From AC-51 sp036265325 (lineage in GTDB: Bacteria; Actinomycetota; UBA4738; HRBIN12): 33,737 nt of DNA. The stretch covers positions 1-33,737 of the forward strand of contig DATAPH010000033.1 of assembly GCA_036265325.1 (NCBI GenBank), read 5' to 3'. The notes beneath the pieces were generated by a model. The model searched no databases. It was not told where the DNA came from and saw only the letters and a program-made list of their open reading frames with translations. Both the position numbers and the translations under genes were made by a program. Positions 20,498 through 27,973 of this stretch are shown one piece after another; within the stretch, counting starts at the first letter, position 1; each line of letters begins with the position of its first letter.

Positions 20498-21342
20498 CAG
20501 AACCGCGCCTTCGGATCGCGCAGCGACGTCCATGCGGGCCGCCAGGCCGTCCGCAATGCACGCCGTTCGGCCTCCGCCTCCGCCGCGAACCATCCGCACG
20601 CGCGCGCGAGACTGGTGTCCTCGCCTCCGTGACCGAGGAACCACGCGCACGCTCGAACGGCATCGTGCTGCGCGCCGAGCGCATCCTGCAGCGTGGTCGC
20701 GCGCCGGATGAACCGCTCGCCCCGCTTGCCGGCGACGGACGAGAACAGCTCGGCGGCGTAGCGTGCCCGCTTCGTCTCGATCCGGAAGTCGTGGAGCTGT
20801 TCGTCCGAGGGATCGTCATCGAGCCGGTGGACGGCCTCGCGCATCGCCCGCCATCGCGGGCGAACCACGTCACGCGCTTCCAGCGTCCTCGGCGAAGAGC
20901 TTGCCTCCTTCATCAGGAGATCGAGCTCGTCAACGAGGGGCCCGAACCGCGAGGACGACACCGCGGCGCGCAGGTGCTCGTCGGCGGACCCGCGTTCCTC
21001 GGCGACGACCGTCGCGACGCCCGCCGCGCCCAGCCGCAACGACTCGGGCACGTCCTCGGCGGCCGTCGTGACGCGAGCCGTCAGGACGTCGACGTCGCGC
21101 ACGAGACCGAGGCACTCCCCGATCCATCCCAGCTCGGATCGCAGCGACGCCGACGGCTCCACGTCGCCTTCGAGAACGCGGACGTTCGAGCGCAACCGAC
21201 GCACGGACGTTCGCGCTCGATGCACGGTTTGCGCATCCGGGACGTCCACTCGCTGCAGGGTTCGGAGCGCCTCGACGGAGGGCACGAAAGAACGCTCGAC
21301 CGCCTCGGGAACAGGCACCGGCGGGCTGTGGCCGCCGCTCAT
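20494..21342 (-). CDS. CHAD-domain protein
   Basis: A 282-residue helical protein with the CHAD (conserved histidine alpha-helical domain) pattern. TVHRARTSVRRLRSNVRVLEG at about 39-59 and LHDFRIETKRARYAAELFS near 190-210 are the two conserved HxxR-x-xxRRxR-type helices whose His, Arg and Lys line a positively charged groove. LGLVRDVDVL is the conserved D-rich link, and LQDALGAQHDAVRA repeats it in the second half. CHAD proteins bind polyphosphate granules. It overlaps the downstream ppx by 4 bp, so the two are likely co-translated. A 72-nt gap separates it from the DUF47 gene upstream, with a TATACG element at 21387-21382 that could serve as its own -10. Confidence 0.85.
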   Translation of the reverse strand: MSGGHSPPVPVPEAVERSFVPSVEALRTLQRVDVPDAQTVHRARTSVRRLRSNVRVLEGDVEPSASLRSELGWIGECLGLVRDVDVLTARVTTAAEDVPESLRLGAAGVATVVAEERGSADEHLRAAVSSSRFGPLVDELDLLMKEASSSPRTLEARDVVRPRWRAMREAVHRLDDDPSDEQLHDFRIETKRARYAAELFSSVAGKRGERFIRRATTLQDALGAQHDAVRACAWFLGHGGEDTSLARACGWFAAEAEAERRALRTAWRPAWTSLRDPKARFW

Positions 21343-21414
21343 CGGGTTGCGTCCGGCTGGGGATCCATCGGCACCGCCGAACGTATAACCGCGGGAGACC
21401 GAACGTCGACCCGC

Positions 21415-22038
21415 TCATGCGTGTTTCAGGACCACGGCCTCCACGATGTTCGCGACGTTCTCGAGCCCGTCCAAGGCCTCCTCCATCGTCTCGGAGACCT
21501 CCTTCCATCGCAGCACGTCCATCGCGCGATGGTCGCCGCCGAACATGTCCGCGATCGAACGGCGGTAGATGCGGTCGCCCTCGTTCTCGAGCGAGTTGAT
21601 CTCGATCCAGTACGGCTCGAGGACCGTCCGGTCGAGCCGGTCGAGCACCTTGACGGCGGCTTCCGTTTGCGTCGCCGCCCGAACCAGCACATCGGCTTGC
21701 TGGATCATGAACGGCCGAGGCTCCTCGATACCGTGCAGCACGAATAGGTCGCCCGCCGCCTCGATCGCGTCGACGACGTCGTCAAGCGCGGTCGCGAGTT
21801 GATAGATGTCCTCGCGGTCCATCGGCGTGATGAACGTCGTGTTCAGGGATTGGATCACCTGGTGGGTGACCTCGTCCCCATCGTGTTCGCGCTCCTGCAG
21901 GCGACGGGCCTTGATCTCGACATCGGTGAAGTCAGAGACGAGGTCGTACAGCAACTCCGCGGAGACCCGCATGTTCTCCGCGCCCGCAGAGAACAGCCCG
22001 AAGAACGCATCCGACCGATTCGAGATCTTGAGCTTCAT
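21415..22038 (-). CDS. DUF47/PhoU-like protein, Pit accessory (second copy)
   Basis: A 207-residue all-helical protein of the DUF47 family (PhoU-like four-helix repeats). Landmarks: FFGLFSAGAENMRVSAELLYDL, then RRLQEREHDGDEVTHQVIQSLNTTFITPMDREDIYQLATALDDVVDAIEAA in the usual order, and INSLENEGDRIYRRSIADMFG with WKEVSETMEEALDGLENVANIVE. The E/D-x-x-x-D clusters are metal-binding in PhoU relatives. DUF47 proteins are commonly encoded next to Pit transporters and are thought to regulate them. The ATG at 22038 overlaps the stop of the mini membrane protein as ATGA, and AGGAGAGG gives a strong SD. A further 59 residues of open frame upstream lack homology. Confidence 0.9.
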   Translation of the reverse strand: MKLKISNRSDAFFGLFSAGAENMRVSAELLYDLVSDFTDVEIKARRLQEREHDGDEVTHQVIQSLNTTFITPMDREDIYQLATALDDVVDAIEAAGDLFVLHGIEEPRPFMIQQADVLVRAATQTEAAVKVLDRLDRTVLEPYWIEINSLENEGDRIYRRSIADMFGGDHRAMDVLRWKEVSETMEEALDGLENVANIVEAVVLKHA

Positions 22039-22238
22039 CGACGGCCTCTCCTGACGTGGCGCCGCACGCGGCGCGCATATCCGACGTCCTCGATCGCGAA
22101 CATGACGAACCAGAACAGCGCGATGCCCGCGAGCGCCACGTTGACCCAGTGGTACTTGGCCGGCGTGGGGTCGTAGAGGAGCAGCATCGCGACCACGATC
22201 ACCAGGAAGAACCACGTTCGTCGGGACAGTGATCTCAT
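22035..22238 (-). CDS. Two-helix mini membrane protein (67 aa) inside the pit operon
   Basis: A 67-residue protein: MRSLSRRT, hydrophobic helix about 9-22 (FFLVIVVAMLLLYD), a short PTPAKYH loop, second helix about 31-49 (WVNVALAGIALFWFVMFAI) and a very basic tail (RRVRRHVRRGRR). An N-in, C-in hairpin is expected from the positive charges. The ATG overlaps the pit stop as ATGA and its own stop overlaps the next DUF47 start as ATGA, so it is translationally locked between them. I know no family. A small subunit or assembly factor of the Pit/DUF47 complex is an inference from position. Confidence 0.75.
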   Translation of the reverse strand: MRSLSRRTWFFLVIVVAMLLLYDPTPAKYHWVNVALAGIALFWFVMFAIEDVGYARRVRRHVRRGRR

Positions 22239-23224
22239 GTGAGCCCCTTCAACGGGATGTAGACGACGTACGCGATGATGAACGCGCCCGGGATCGTGAG
22301 GACCCAGGCCCACATCACGCGGCTCGCGACGCCCCATCGAACGGCGCTCAGCCGCTGCGTCGTGCCGACGCCGACGATCGCTCCGCTGATCGTATGGGTG
22401 GTCGACACGGGGACACCGCCGAACGTCGCGAGCCCCAACGAGATGGCGGCCGACGTCTCCGACGCCATGCCACCCACAGGTTGCAGCTTCGTGATCTTCG
22501 AGCCCATCGTGTGCACGATCCGCCAGCCCCCGAACAAGGTGCCGAGGCCGATCGCGAGGTGCGCCGAGAGGACGACCCACAGCGGTACCGGCGCGTTCTG
22601 CGACACGATCCCGTTGGCGATGAGGACCGTCAGGATCACCCCCATCGTCTTCTGCGCGTCGTTCCCGCCATGGCCGAGCGAGAACGCGGCCGCGGAGAAC
22701 AGCTGCCCGCGACGGAACCCGCGGTTCAGTTTGTCGACCTTTCGGTACTTGTGGAACACCCAGAGGACGATCGCCATGAACGTGAACGCGAGCAGGAACC
22801 CCATCACCGGCGCGATGACGATGAACACGATGATCTTCTGGTACTCGGCGTAGTTCAGCGAACTCCAGCCCACCGATGCAACCGCCGCACCGGCCAACCC
22901 GCCCACGAGCGCGTGCGACGAGGACGTGGGCAGCCCCGTCCACCATGTGATCAGGTCCAATCCGATCGCACCGGCGAGCGCGGCGACGATGCTGGCGTTG
23001 GTGAAGGTCCCCGGTCGAGCGACCTGCGAGATCGTCTCCGCGACCTTGGTTCCGAAGAAGATGAACGCCGCGAAGTTGAAGAAGGCAGCCCAGGCGACGG
23101 CCTGTTTCGGAGTCAGCACGCGCGTCGAGACGACCGTCGCGATCGAGTTGGCCGCGTCATGGAACCCATTGATGTAATCGAAGATGAGTGCGATCGCGAT
23201 GATGGCGAGGACGGCGACGGTCAT
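22235..23224 (-). CDS. pit: Inorganic phosphate transporter, Pit family
   Basis: A 329-residue PiT-family permease with about ten membrane segments. Both inverted-repeat signatures are present: DYINGFHDAANSIATVVSTR near 16-35 and SLGHGGNDAQKTMGVI near 185-200. The matching SSSHALVGGLAGAA and VSTTHTISGAIVGVG motifs complete the substrate site. It imports metal-phosphate with protons at low affinity. The frame extends upstream, but ATG 23224 overlaps the stop of the first DUF47 gene as ATGA. It is the second gene of a four-gene operon: DUF47, pit, mini membrane protein, DUF47. Length is short compared with E. coli PitA (about 500), typical of the bacterial short form. Confidence 0.92.
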   Translation of the reverse strand: MTVAVLAIIAIALIFDYINGFHDAANSIATVVSTRVLTPKQAVAWAAFFNFAAFIFFGTKVAETISQVARPGTFTNASIVAALAGAIGLDLITWWTGLPTSSSHALVGGLAGAAVASVGWSSLNYAEYQKIIVFIVIAPVMGFLLAFTFMAIVLWVFHKYRKVDKLNRGFRRGQLFSAAAFSLGHGGNDAQKTMGVILTVLIANGIVSQNAPVPLWVVLSAHLAIGLGTLFGGWRIVHTMGSKITKLQPVGGMASETSAAISLGLATFGGVPVSTTHTISGAIVGVGTTQRLSAVRWGVASRVMWAWVLTIPGAFIIAYVVYIPLKGLT

Positions 23225-23838
23225 CGGAACTTCGCCACCACGGACTCGATCTGATTGGCAACGTCCTCGCATCGATCGATCGCAGACTCGACCTGATGCA
23301 AGAGGTCCTTCCACATCAGGACCTCGAGCGCCCGGTAGTCCTCGCGATACAGCTCCGCGATCGCACGGCGGTACACGAAGTCTCCCTCCCGCTCCTCGCG
23401 TTTGATCGCCGCGATGTCGGGTGGCAACGCGTCGACGTACTGGAGGTCCGCGATCGCTCGATGAACCGCGCTGCACGCCCGAGCCAGCACGTGAACGAGC
23501 GTCTCGAATCCCGGGAAGACCTCCTTGATGGGCAGCAGCTCCATCAGCTCCGCCACACCCTCCTGGAAGTCGATGATGTCGTCGAGGGCCGAGGCGAGAC
23601 GAAGGATGTCGTGGCGGTCCAGCGGCACGACGAACGTCTGGTTCAGCGTCGAGATGATCTCGTGCGTGAGGTCGTCCCCACGGTGCTCGAGATCGCGGAT
23701 CCGCTCGGCCCGGATGGTGACCGACGGCACCTCGTCAACCAGCGCGACGAGTTCGCCCGTGGCCTCGACGACGTTGCGGGCAGCCGCCTCCAACAGGTCG
23801 TAGAAGACCAGTTCGCGCGGGATGACCTGGAACGGCAC
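23221..23838 (-). CDS. DUF47/PhoU-like protein, Pit accessory (first copy)
   Basis: A 205-residue DUF47 protein. Helical repeats read LVFYDLLEAAARNVVEATGEL, then RIRDLEHRGDDLTHEIISTLNQTFVVPLDRHDILRLASALDDIIDF in order, and IKREEREGDFVYRRAIAELYRED with WKDLLHQVESAIDRCEDVANQIE. It is clearly homologous to the other DUF47 protein of this operon but diverged (shared TFxxPxDRxDI and ALDD motifs). It starts with GTG at 23838 behind GAGAGGG, and a TATCCT -10 box lies 31 nt upstream. It probably regulates phosphate transport or its activity state at the membrane. Being first in the operon, it may be made in greater amount than Pit. Confidence 0.88.
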   Translation of the reverse strand: MPFQVIPRELVFYDLLEAAARNVVEATGELVALVDEVPSVTIRAERIRDLEHRGDDLTHEIISTLNQTFVVPLDRHDILRLASALDDIIDFQEGVAELMELLPIKEVFPGFETLVHVLARACSAVHRAIADLQYVDALPPDIAAIKREEREGDFVYRRAIAELYREDYRALEVLMWKDLLHQVESAIDRCEDVANQIESVVAKFR

Positions 23839-23869
23839 TGCGGAGCCCTCTCTCGCTCGGGTCCGGGCG

Positions 23870-23875
23870 AGGATA
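23870..23875 (-). promoter_or_regulatory. -10 box (TATCCT) of the pit operon promoter
   Basis: Reads TATCCT on the minus strand, 31 nt before the GTG at 23838. The leader would be about 25 nt with a GAGAGGG ribosome site. Just upstream, towards the phoP stop, a small CGGCG/CGCCG stem (around 23885-23905) may end the pst-phoU-phoP transcript. No PHO-box-like repeat is seen here. Confidence 0.4.
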
Positions 23876-23924
23876 CAGACGCGGCGCGGTCGGCGCAGCC
23901 GCCGAAGGTCGGGAGCTGTGCGGA

Positions 23925-24620
23925 TCAGCCGACGAACTTGTACCCGAGTCCGCGAACCGTAAGCAGATGCTCGGGCTCGTGCGGATCGCGCTCGATCTTC
24001 TGGCGGATGCGCTTCACGTGCACGTCGAGGGTTTTCGTGTCGCCGACGTAGTCGCCTCCCCAGATCCGCTGGATCAGGAGCTCGCGCGTCAGCAGCCGGC
24101 CGGGCGCCCGCAAGAACGTCTCGAGCAGCTCGAACTCCTTCGGCGGGAACGCCACGGTCGCACCTGCGACGAGCACCTCGTGCCGATCGATGTCCATCTG
24201 AACCGGCCCGCCCGTCAAGACGTCATCCGCGCCTGCCGGGGCCGCGAGCCGGGCTCGCCGCAGGAGCGCGCGCACGCGCGAGATGAGCTCGCGGACGGAG
24301 AACGGCTTCGTCACGTAGTCGTCGGCCCCCAGCTCCAACCCCGTCACCTTGTCGGCTTCCGAGTCCTTCGCGGTGACGATGATGATCGGGACCGTCGACT
24401 CTTGACGGATCATGCGAACCACGTCGAGCCCCGGAAGCTCGGGAAGCATGAGGTCCAAGATGACGAGCTCTGGATCCATCTCATGGAAGCGGTCGATGGC
24501 GCGGCGTCCGTCGATCGCGACGGTGACCGCGTAACCCTCGCGTTCGAGCGAGTACCGGATCGACTCCGCAAGCGCTTCCTCGTCTTCGACCAGAAGGATC
24601 CGGCCGGACGTTTCGCTCAC
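23925..24620 (-). CDS. phoP: OmpR-family response regulator, PhoP/RegX3/PhoB type
   Basis: A 231-residue two-component regulator. The receiver domain (about 1-120) has the acidic pocket ILLVEDEEA, phospho-acceptor Asp56 in VILDLMLPELPG, Thr83 in IVTAKD and Lys105 in DYVTKPFS. The winged-helix domain (about 135-230) has FPPKEFELLETFL, the recognition-helix region TKTLDVHVKRIRQKI and ends VRGLGYKFVG. In actinobacteria this type (PhoP or RegX3) activates phosphate-starvation genes by binding direct-repeat PHO boxes. The GTG start overlaps the phoU stop as GTGA, making it the last gene of the pst operon. The cognate kinase gene, phoR, is at the other end of the operon and divergent. Confidence 0.9.
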   Translation of the reverse strand: MSETSGRILLVEDEEALAESIRYSLEREGYAVTVAIDGRRAIDRFHEMDPELVILDLMLPELPGLDVVRMIRQESTVPIIIVTAKDSEADKVTGLELGADDYVTKPFSVRELISRVRALLRRARLAAPAGADDVLTGGPVQMDIDRHEVLVAGATVAFPPKEFELLETFLRAPGRLLTRELLIQRIWGGDYVGDTKTLDVHVKRIRQKIERDPHEPEHLLTVRGLGYKFVG

Positions 24621-25303
24621 GGCAACTCGACCTCGTGGGACGCGTCGGTGAACTCGCGGAACTCGCCAGTGATGAGGAACCCGACCTGTTCGGCGATGTC
24701 GACCGCTTGGTCTCCGACACGCTCCAACGCGCGCGACACCAGGTTCATATGGAGTCCCCAGTCGAGCGCGGCCGGATCGTCGGCGAGCTTCAGCGCCTCG
24801 AGGTGGCTCGCGCGGTTCAATCGGTCGACCGGGTCGTCCATCTTCGGCAGCTGCAGGCTCAGGTCGAGGTCACGGCGGTCGAACGCCTCCATCGCGGTGC
24901 GGAGCATCCGCACGACGAGGTCTCCCATCTCGCGGATCTGGCCGCGCATCGCGTCGCTGCCCGGGAGGTCTTCCGTCAACAGGTGCAGCTTGGCGATGTT
25001 GACCGCCTGGTCGCCCGTGCGCTCGAGATGCAGGTTCACGTGGATGATCGCTGACACCAGCCGTAGGTCGGCGGCGACGGGGGTTTGCAGCGCGAGCGTC
25101 TGCAGCGTCCGCTGGTCGATGTCGAGGTACCGCCCGTCGATCTCGTCGTCGGCGTCGATCACAGCCTGCGCCTCGTTCGACTCGCGGAACACCACCGCGT
25201 GCACGGCGTGCTGCACCGCGTCGCCGGCGAGCTCCCCCATCTCGAGGATCTCGCGCTGCAGTGCTTGGAGCTCGTCGTGAAACCCGCGCCGGGTGTCGGG
25301 CAT
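24617..25303 (-). CDS. phoU: Phosphate signalling regulator PhoU
   Basis: A 228-residue protein with two PhoU three-helix repeats. The first ends with LRLVSAIIHVNLHLERTGDQAVNIAKL and the second with MNLVSRALERVGDQAVDIAEQV in order; the ER-x-GD-x-A-x-x-I motifs bind metal ions and contact PhoR and PstB. PhoU represses Pho signalling and restrains Pst transport when phosphate is sufficient. Its ATG overlaps the pstB stop (TGATG) and its stop overlaps the phoP start (GTGA). It is distinct from the two DUF47 proteins of the pit operon and from the PhoU/TrkA-C protein at 14008, giving four PhoU-like genes in the window. Confidence 0.93.
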   Translation of the reverse strand: MPDTRRGFHDELQALQREILEMGELAGDAVQHAVHAVVFRESNEAQAVIDADDEIDGRYLDIDQRTLQTLALQTPVAADLRLVSAIIHVNLHLERTGDQAVNIAKLHLLTEDLPGSDAMRGQIREMGDLVVRMLRTAMEAFDRRDLDLSLQLPKMDDPVDRLNRASHLEALKLADDPAALDWGLHMNLVSRALERVGDQAVDIAEQVGFLITGEFREFTDASHEVELP

Positions 25304-26058
25304 CAGCCGAACCGCCCGGTCACGTAGTCCTCCGTGCGTTGATCCTCCGGTGTGGTGAAGATCCGGCTCGTCGGCCCGAACTCGACGACCTCGCCGTACA
25401 GCATGAACAGCGTCCAGTCTGCGACCCGCGCCGCCTGCTGCATGTTGTGCGTGACGATCACCACGGTATACCGGTCCTTCAGCTCGGTCACGAGCTCCTC
25501 GATCCGAAGCGTCGACGAGGGGTCAAGCGCCGACGCCGGCTCGTCCATCAACAGGACGTCGGGTTCGACCGCGAGCGCGCGCGCGATACACAGACGCTGC
25601 TGCTGACCGCCCGACAACCGGCCACCGGGGTCGCCGAGCCGATCCTTCACCTCGTCCCAGAGGCCTGCGGACCGCAGCGCCTTCTCGCCTCGCTCGTGGA
25701 GCTCCGCCTTGGGGAGCCGCCCAAGGAGCTTCACCCCCGCGACGGTGTTCTCCATGATGCTCATCGTCGGGAACGGGTTCGGCTTCTGGACGACCATGCC
25801 GATCCGGCGCCGGATCACGACGGGGTCGACGCGCGGGTCGTAGATGTCGTCACCGTCGAACAGGACCTTGCCCTCGACCCGTGCGCCGCGCACCTCCTCG
25901 TGCATCCGGTTGAGGCAGCGGATCAGGGTCGACTTGCCGCAGCCCGACGGACCGATGATCGCGGTTGCGGCGCTGCGCTCGATCCCGAGGTTGATGTCGT
26001 GCAGGACCTGGTTCGATCCGAACCACGCGCTGAGGCTGGAGACGTCGATCTCTCTCAC
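25303..26058 (-). CDS. pstB: Phosphate ABC transporter ATP-binding protein
   Basis: A 251-residue ATPase. Walker A is GPSGCGKS at 36-43, the Q-loop is VVQKPNPFP with Gln91, the signature LSGGQQQR at 148-155, Walker B VLLMDEP with Asp172 and Glu173, and the switch His is in VIVTHNM. NRMHEEVRGARVEG and the QKPNPFPTMSI segment are PstB-specific. It drives high-affinity phosphate uptake through PstA and PstC. The upstream frame is open, but the GTG at 26058 overlaps the pstA stop as GTGA and gives the standard PstB length; GGATGAG precedes it. Confidence 0.95.
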   Translation of the reverse strand: MREIDVSSLSAWFGSNQVLHDINLGIERSAATAIIGPSGCGKSTLIRCLNRMHEEVRGARVEGKVLFDGDDIYDPRVDPVVIRRRIGMVVQKPNPFPTMSIMENTVAGVKLLGRLPKAELHERGEKALRSAGLWDEVKDRLGDPGGRLSGGQQQRLCIARALAVEPDVLLMDEPASALDPSSTLRIEELVTELKDRYTVVIVTHNMQQAARVADWTLFMLYGEVVEFGPTSRIFTTPEDQRTEDYVTGRFG

Positions 26059-26933
26059 CTCATCCGTCGCTGTTGCCGGATCGAGAGCATCCGGGCGGTC
26101 ACCGATAGAACCAACACCCCCACGAGGAGCATCAACGCGCCGCCCCATGCGAGGGCACGCCATGCGGGATAGGCGGACTGCGCGTAGTTATACACACGCA
26201 GCGGAACCGCGTCGGTCGGCTTCAACGGGTTCGTGTTGACGAAGTCGTTGCCGAGCGCAGTGAGCAGCACGGGCGCTGTCTCGCCGAGCCCCCGGGCGAC
26301 CGCGAGCATGATCGCGGTGAAGACGCCGGCGCCGGCGGTCGGCAACACGATGCGAAGGACCACCCGCCACCGCGGGTACCCGAGCGCCAGGCCGCCCTCG
26401 CGGAGTTCCGTCGGCACGAGGCGCAGTACCTCTTCGGTCGCGCGGGCCATGATCGGCCACATGATCACGGTGAGGGCGACGCCCGCCGCGAGCCCGGAGA
26501 AACTCCCGAGCGCGACCACGACCAGGGCCCAGATGAACGCGCCCGCCACGATCGAGGGGATCGACAGCAAGATCTCGGCCGTGAAGCGCACGACGCTCGC
26601 GATCCGACCCGAGCCGTACTCCGATAGATAGATGCCGGTCAGGACGCCGAGGGGGACCGAGATCACGATTGCGATCCCGACGATCATCGCCGTGCCGAAG
26701 AACGCTTGCTTCATCCCGCCGCCAGGCATGCTCGCCGGCAGCGCCGTGTGGGCGAACAGGCTCACGGAGACCGCCGCGACGCCGAGCCGCACCACGCGGT
26801 AGACGATCAACAGGAGCGGGATGAGCGCGATCACCACGCTCGCCCACAGCGCGATCGAAAAGATCCGGTCCTTCCTTCGCCGGTGTGACGAGATGGTCGG
26901 GGGAACCGCGATCGGCGAGATGGTCGCGCTCAT
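26055..26933 (-). CDS. pstA: Phosphate ABC transporter permease PstA
   Basis: A 292-residue membrane protein with about six helices. The N-terminal helix follows a basic RRRKDR segment; the ABC-permease coupling loop is in EEVLRLVPTELREGGLALGYPRWRVVLRIVLP in its usual place, where the EAA-type G is in ALGYPRW. ILLSIPSIVAGAFIWALVVV and ARGLGETAPVLLTALG are characteristic of PstA. It forms the channel with PstC. The ATG overlaps the pstC stop as ATGA, and the stop overlaps the pstB GTG. Confidence 0.93.
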   Translation of the reverse strand: MSATISPIAVPPTISSHRRRKDRIFSIALWASVVIALIPLLLIVYRVVRLGVAAVSVSLFAHTALPASMPGGGMKQAFFGTAMIVGIAIVISVPLGVLTGIYLSEYGSGRIASVVRFTAEILLSIPSIVAGAFIWALVVVALGSFSGLAAGVALTVIMWPIMARATEEVLRLVPTELREGGLALGYPRWRVVLRIVLPTAGAGVFTAIMLAVARGLGETAPVLLTALGNDFVNTNPLKPTDAVPLRVYNYAQSAYPAWRALAWGGALMLLVGVLVLSVTARMLSIRQQRRMR

Positions 26934-27964
26934 GCCATCCCCAGCGTGCTCGTTGCGGCCTCTTCCTGCGCCGCGACGTCGCCGCCCATGAGCCGCGTGG
27001 TGCGTCGGACCAGCAGCCGCGAGACGGTCGCCATCCCGAGCGCGATCAACACGAGGAGGAGCGCGAGGAACAGCAACGCCGAGCGGTGCACGCCGGCGCT
27101 CGTCGCCTCACGGAACTCGTTCGCGATCACGGCCGGGATCGTGTACCCCGGGTTGAACAGAGACGCGGTGATGTTCGTGCTGTTCCCGATCACGAGCGCC
27201 ACGGCGATGGTTTCCCCGAGCGCACGGCCGAGCCCGAGCATCCCCGCGCCGATGATGCCGGGCCGCGCGGTCGGCAGGACCCCGAGCCGGATCGTCTCGT
27301 ACCGAGTTGCGCCGAGCGCCATCGCGGCCTCCCGCGTCTCGGTCGACACGACGCTCACCACCTCGCGCGTGACCGCGGTCACGATCGGCAGGATCATGAT
27401 CGCGAGGATCACGCCGGCGGTGAAGATGTCCCCACCGGGCCCCTTGTACTGGAACAGACTGCCGATCACCGGCACCTTTCCGATGGATGCCGACATCCAC
27501 GGCTGCACCGTGCGGTCGAACAGCGGCACGAGGACGAACAGGCCCCAGAGCCCGTAAACGACGCTCGGGATCGCGGCGAGGAGGTCAACGAGGACGGCCA
27601 GAGGGTTCTTGATCCACGCGGAGCCGGACTCGTTCAGGAACAGCGCCACGCCGACGCCGATCGGCATCGCGATGATCATCGCGATCAACGACGTGACCAC
27701 AGTCCCGAAGATGAACGGGAGCGCACCGTACGTCTCGCGTCCGGTGACGGGGTTCCAGTCCCGCCCGATCACGAAGTGCACGCCGAACTCCCGGATCGCA
27801 CGCCAGCCGCCGTCGGCGAGGACCCACAGGAGCATGGCGAGCATGACGACCAGCCCGACGCTGACAACCAGCGTGGTCCACCGGAAGGCCCTATCGCCGA
27901 ACCTGCGACGCCGCGAAAGCGGCGTCGCAGGTGCAGCCTTGGGCGGCGCGTCGACCGTCGCCAT
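26930..27964 (-). CDS. pstC: Phosphate ABC transporter permease PstC
   Basis: A 344-residue permease with about six helices and a polar N-terminal extension (residues 1-30, ending RRRRFGDRAF). Landmarks: FVIGRDWNPVTGRETYGALPFIFGT, the LAAIPSVVYGLWGLFVLVPLF region, the coupling loop with AMALGATRYETI, and GLGRALGETIAVALVIG. A long extracytoplasmic loop between helices is present, as in PstC. The first 20 codons hold a perfect 14-bp inverted repeat (27901-27932), which is odd for coding sequence. No SD is visible before the ATG, which lies 9 nt after the pstS stop, so translation may depend on coupling. Confidence 0.94.
   Translation of the reverse strand: MATVDAPPKAAPATPLSRRRRFGDRAFRWTTLVVSVGLVVMLAMLLWVLADGGWRAIREFGVHFVIGRDWNPVTGRETYGALPFIFGTVVTSLIAMIIAMPIGVGVALFLNESGSAWIKNPLAVLVDLLAAIPSVVYGLWGLFVLVPLFDRTVQPWMSASIGKVPVIGSLFQYKGPGGDIFTAGVILAIMILPIVTAVTREVVSVVSTETREAAMALGATRYETIRLGVLPTARPGIIGAGMLGLGRALGETIAVALVIGNSTNITASLFNPGYTIPAVIANEFREATSAGVHRSALLFLALLLVLIALGMATVSRLLVRRTTRLMGGDVAAQEEAATSTLGMA
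27901..27932 (-). repeat. Perfect 14-bp stem with 4-nt loop inside the 5' end of pstC
   Basis: Arms ACCTGCGACGCCGC (27901-27914) and GCGGCGTCGCAGGT (27919-27932) are exact reverse complements, separated by GAAA (UUUC in the pst mRNA). The hairpin covers about codons 11-21 of pstC, starting 42 nt after the pstS stop. It has no U-run and must be crossed by ribosomes translating pstC. It would protect the 3' end of pstS mRNA or slow pstC translation, favouring PstS over PstCAB. Confidence 0.7.
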
Positions 27965-27973
27965 CGGTGCGCG

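Noticed and set aside
27901..27932. The pstC hairpin as an intrinsic terminator after pstS
   Set aside because: There is no U-run after the stem and it lies within the translated pstC frame, with pstC, pstA and pstB needed in the same operon. An mRNA-stability or translation role fits better.
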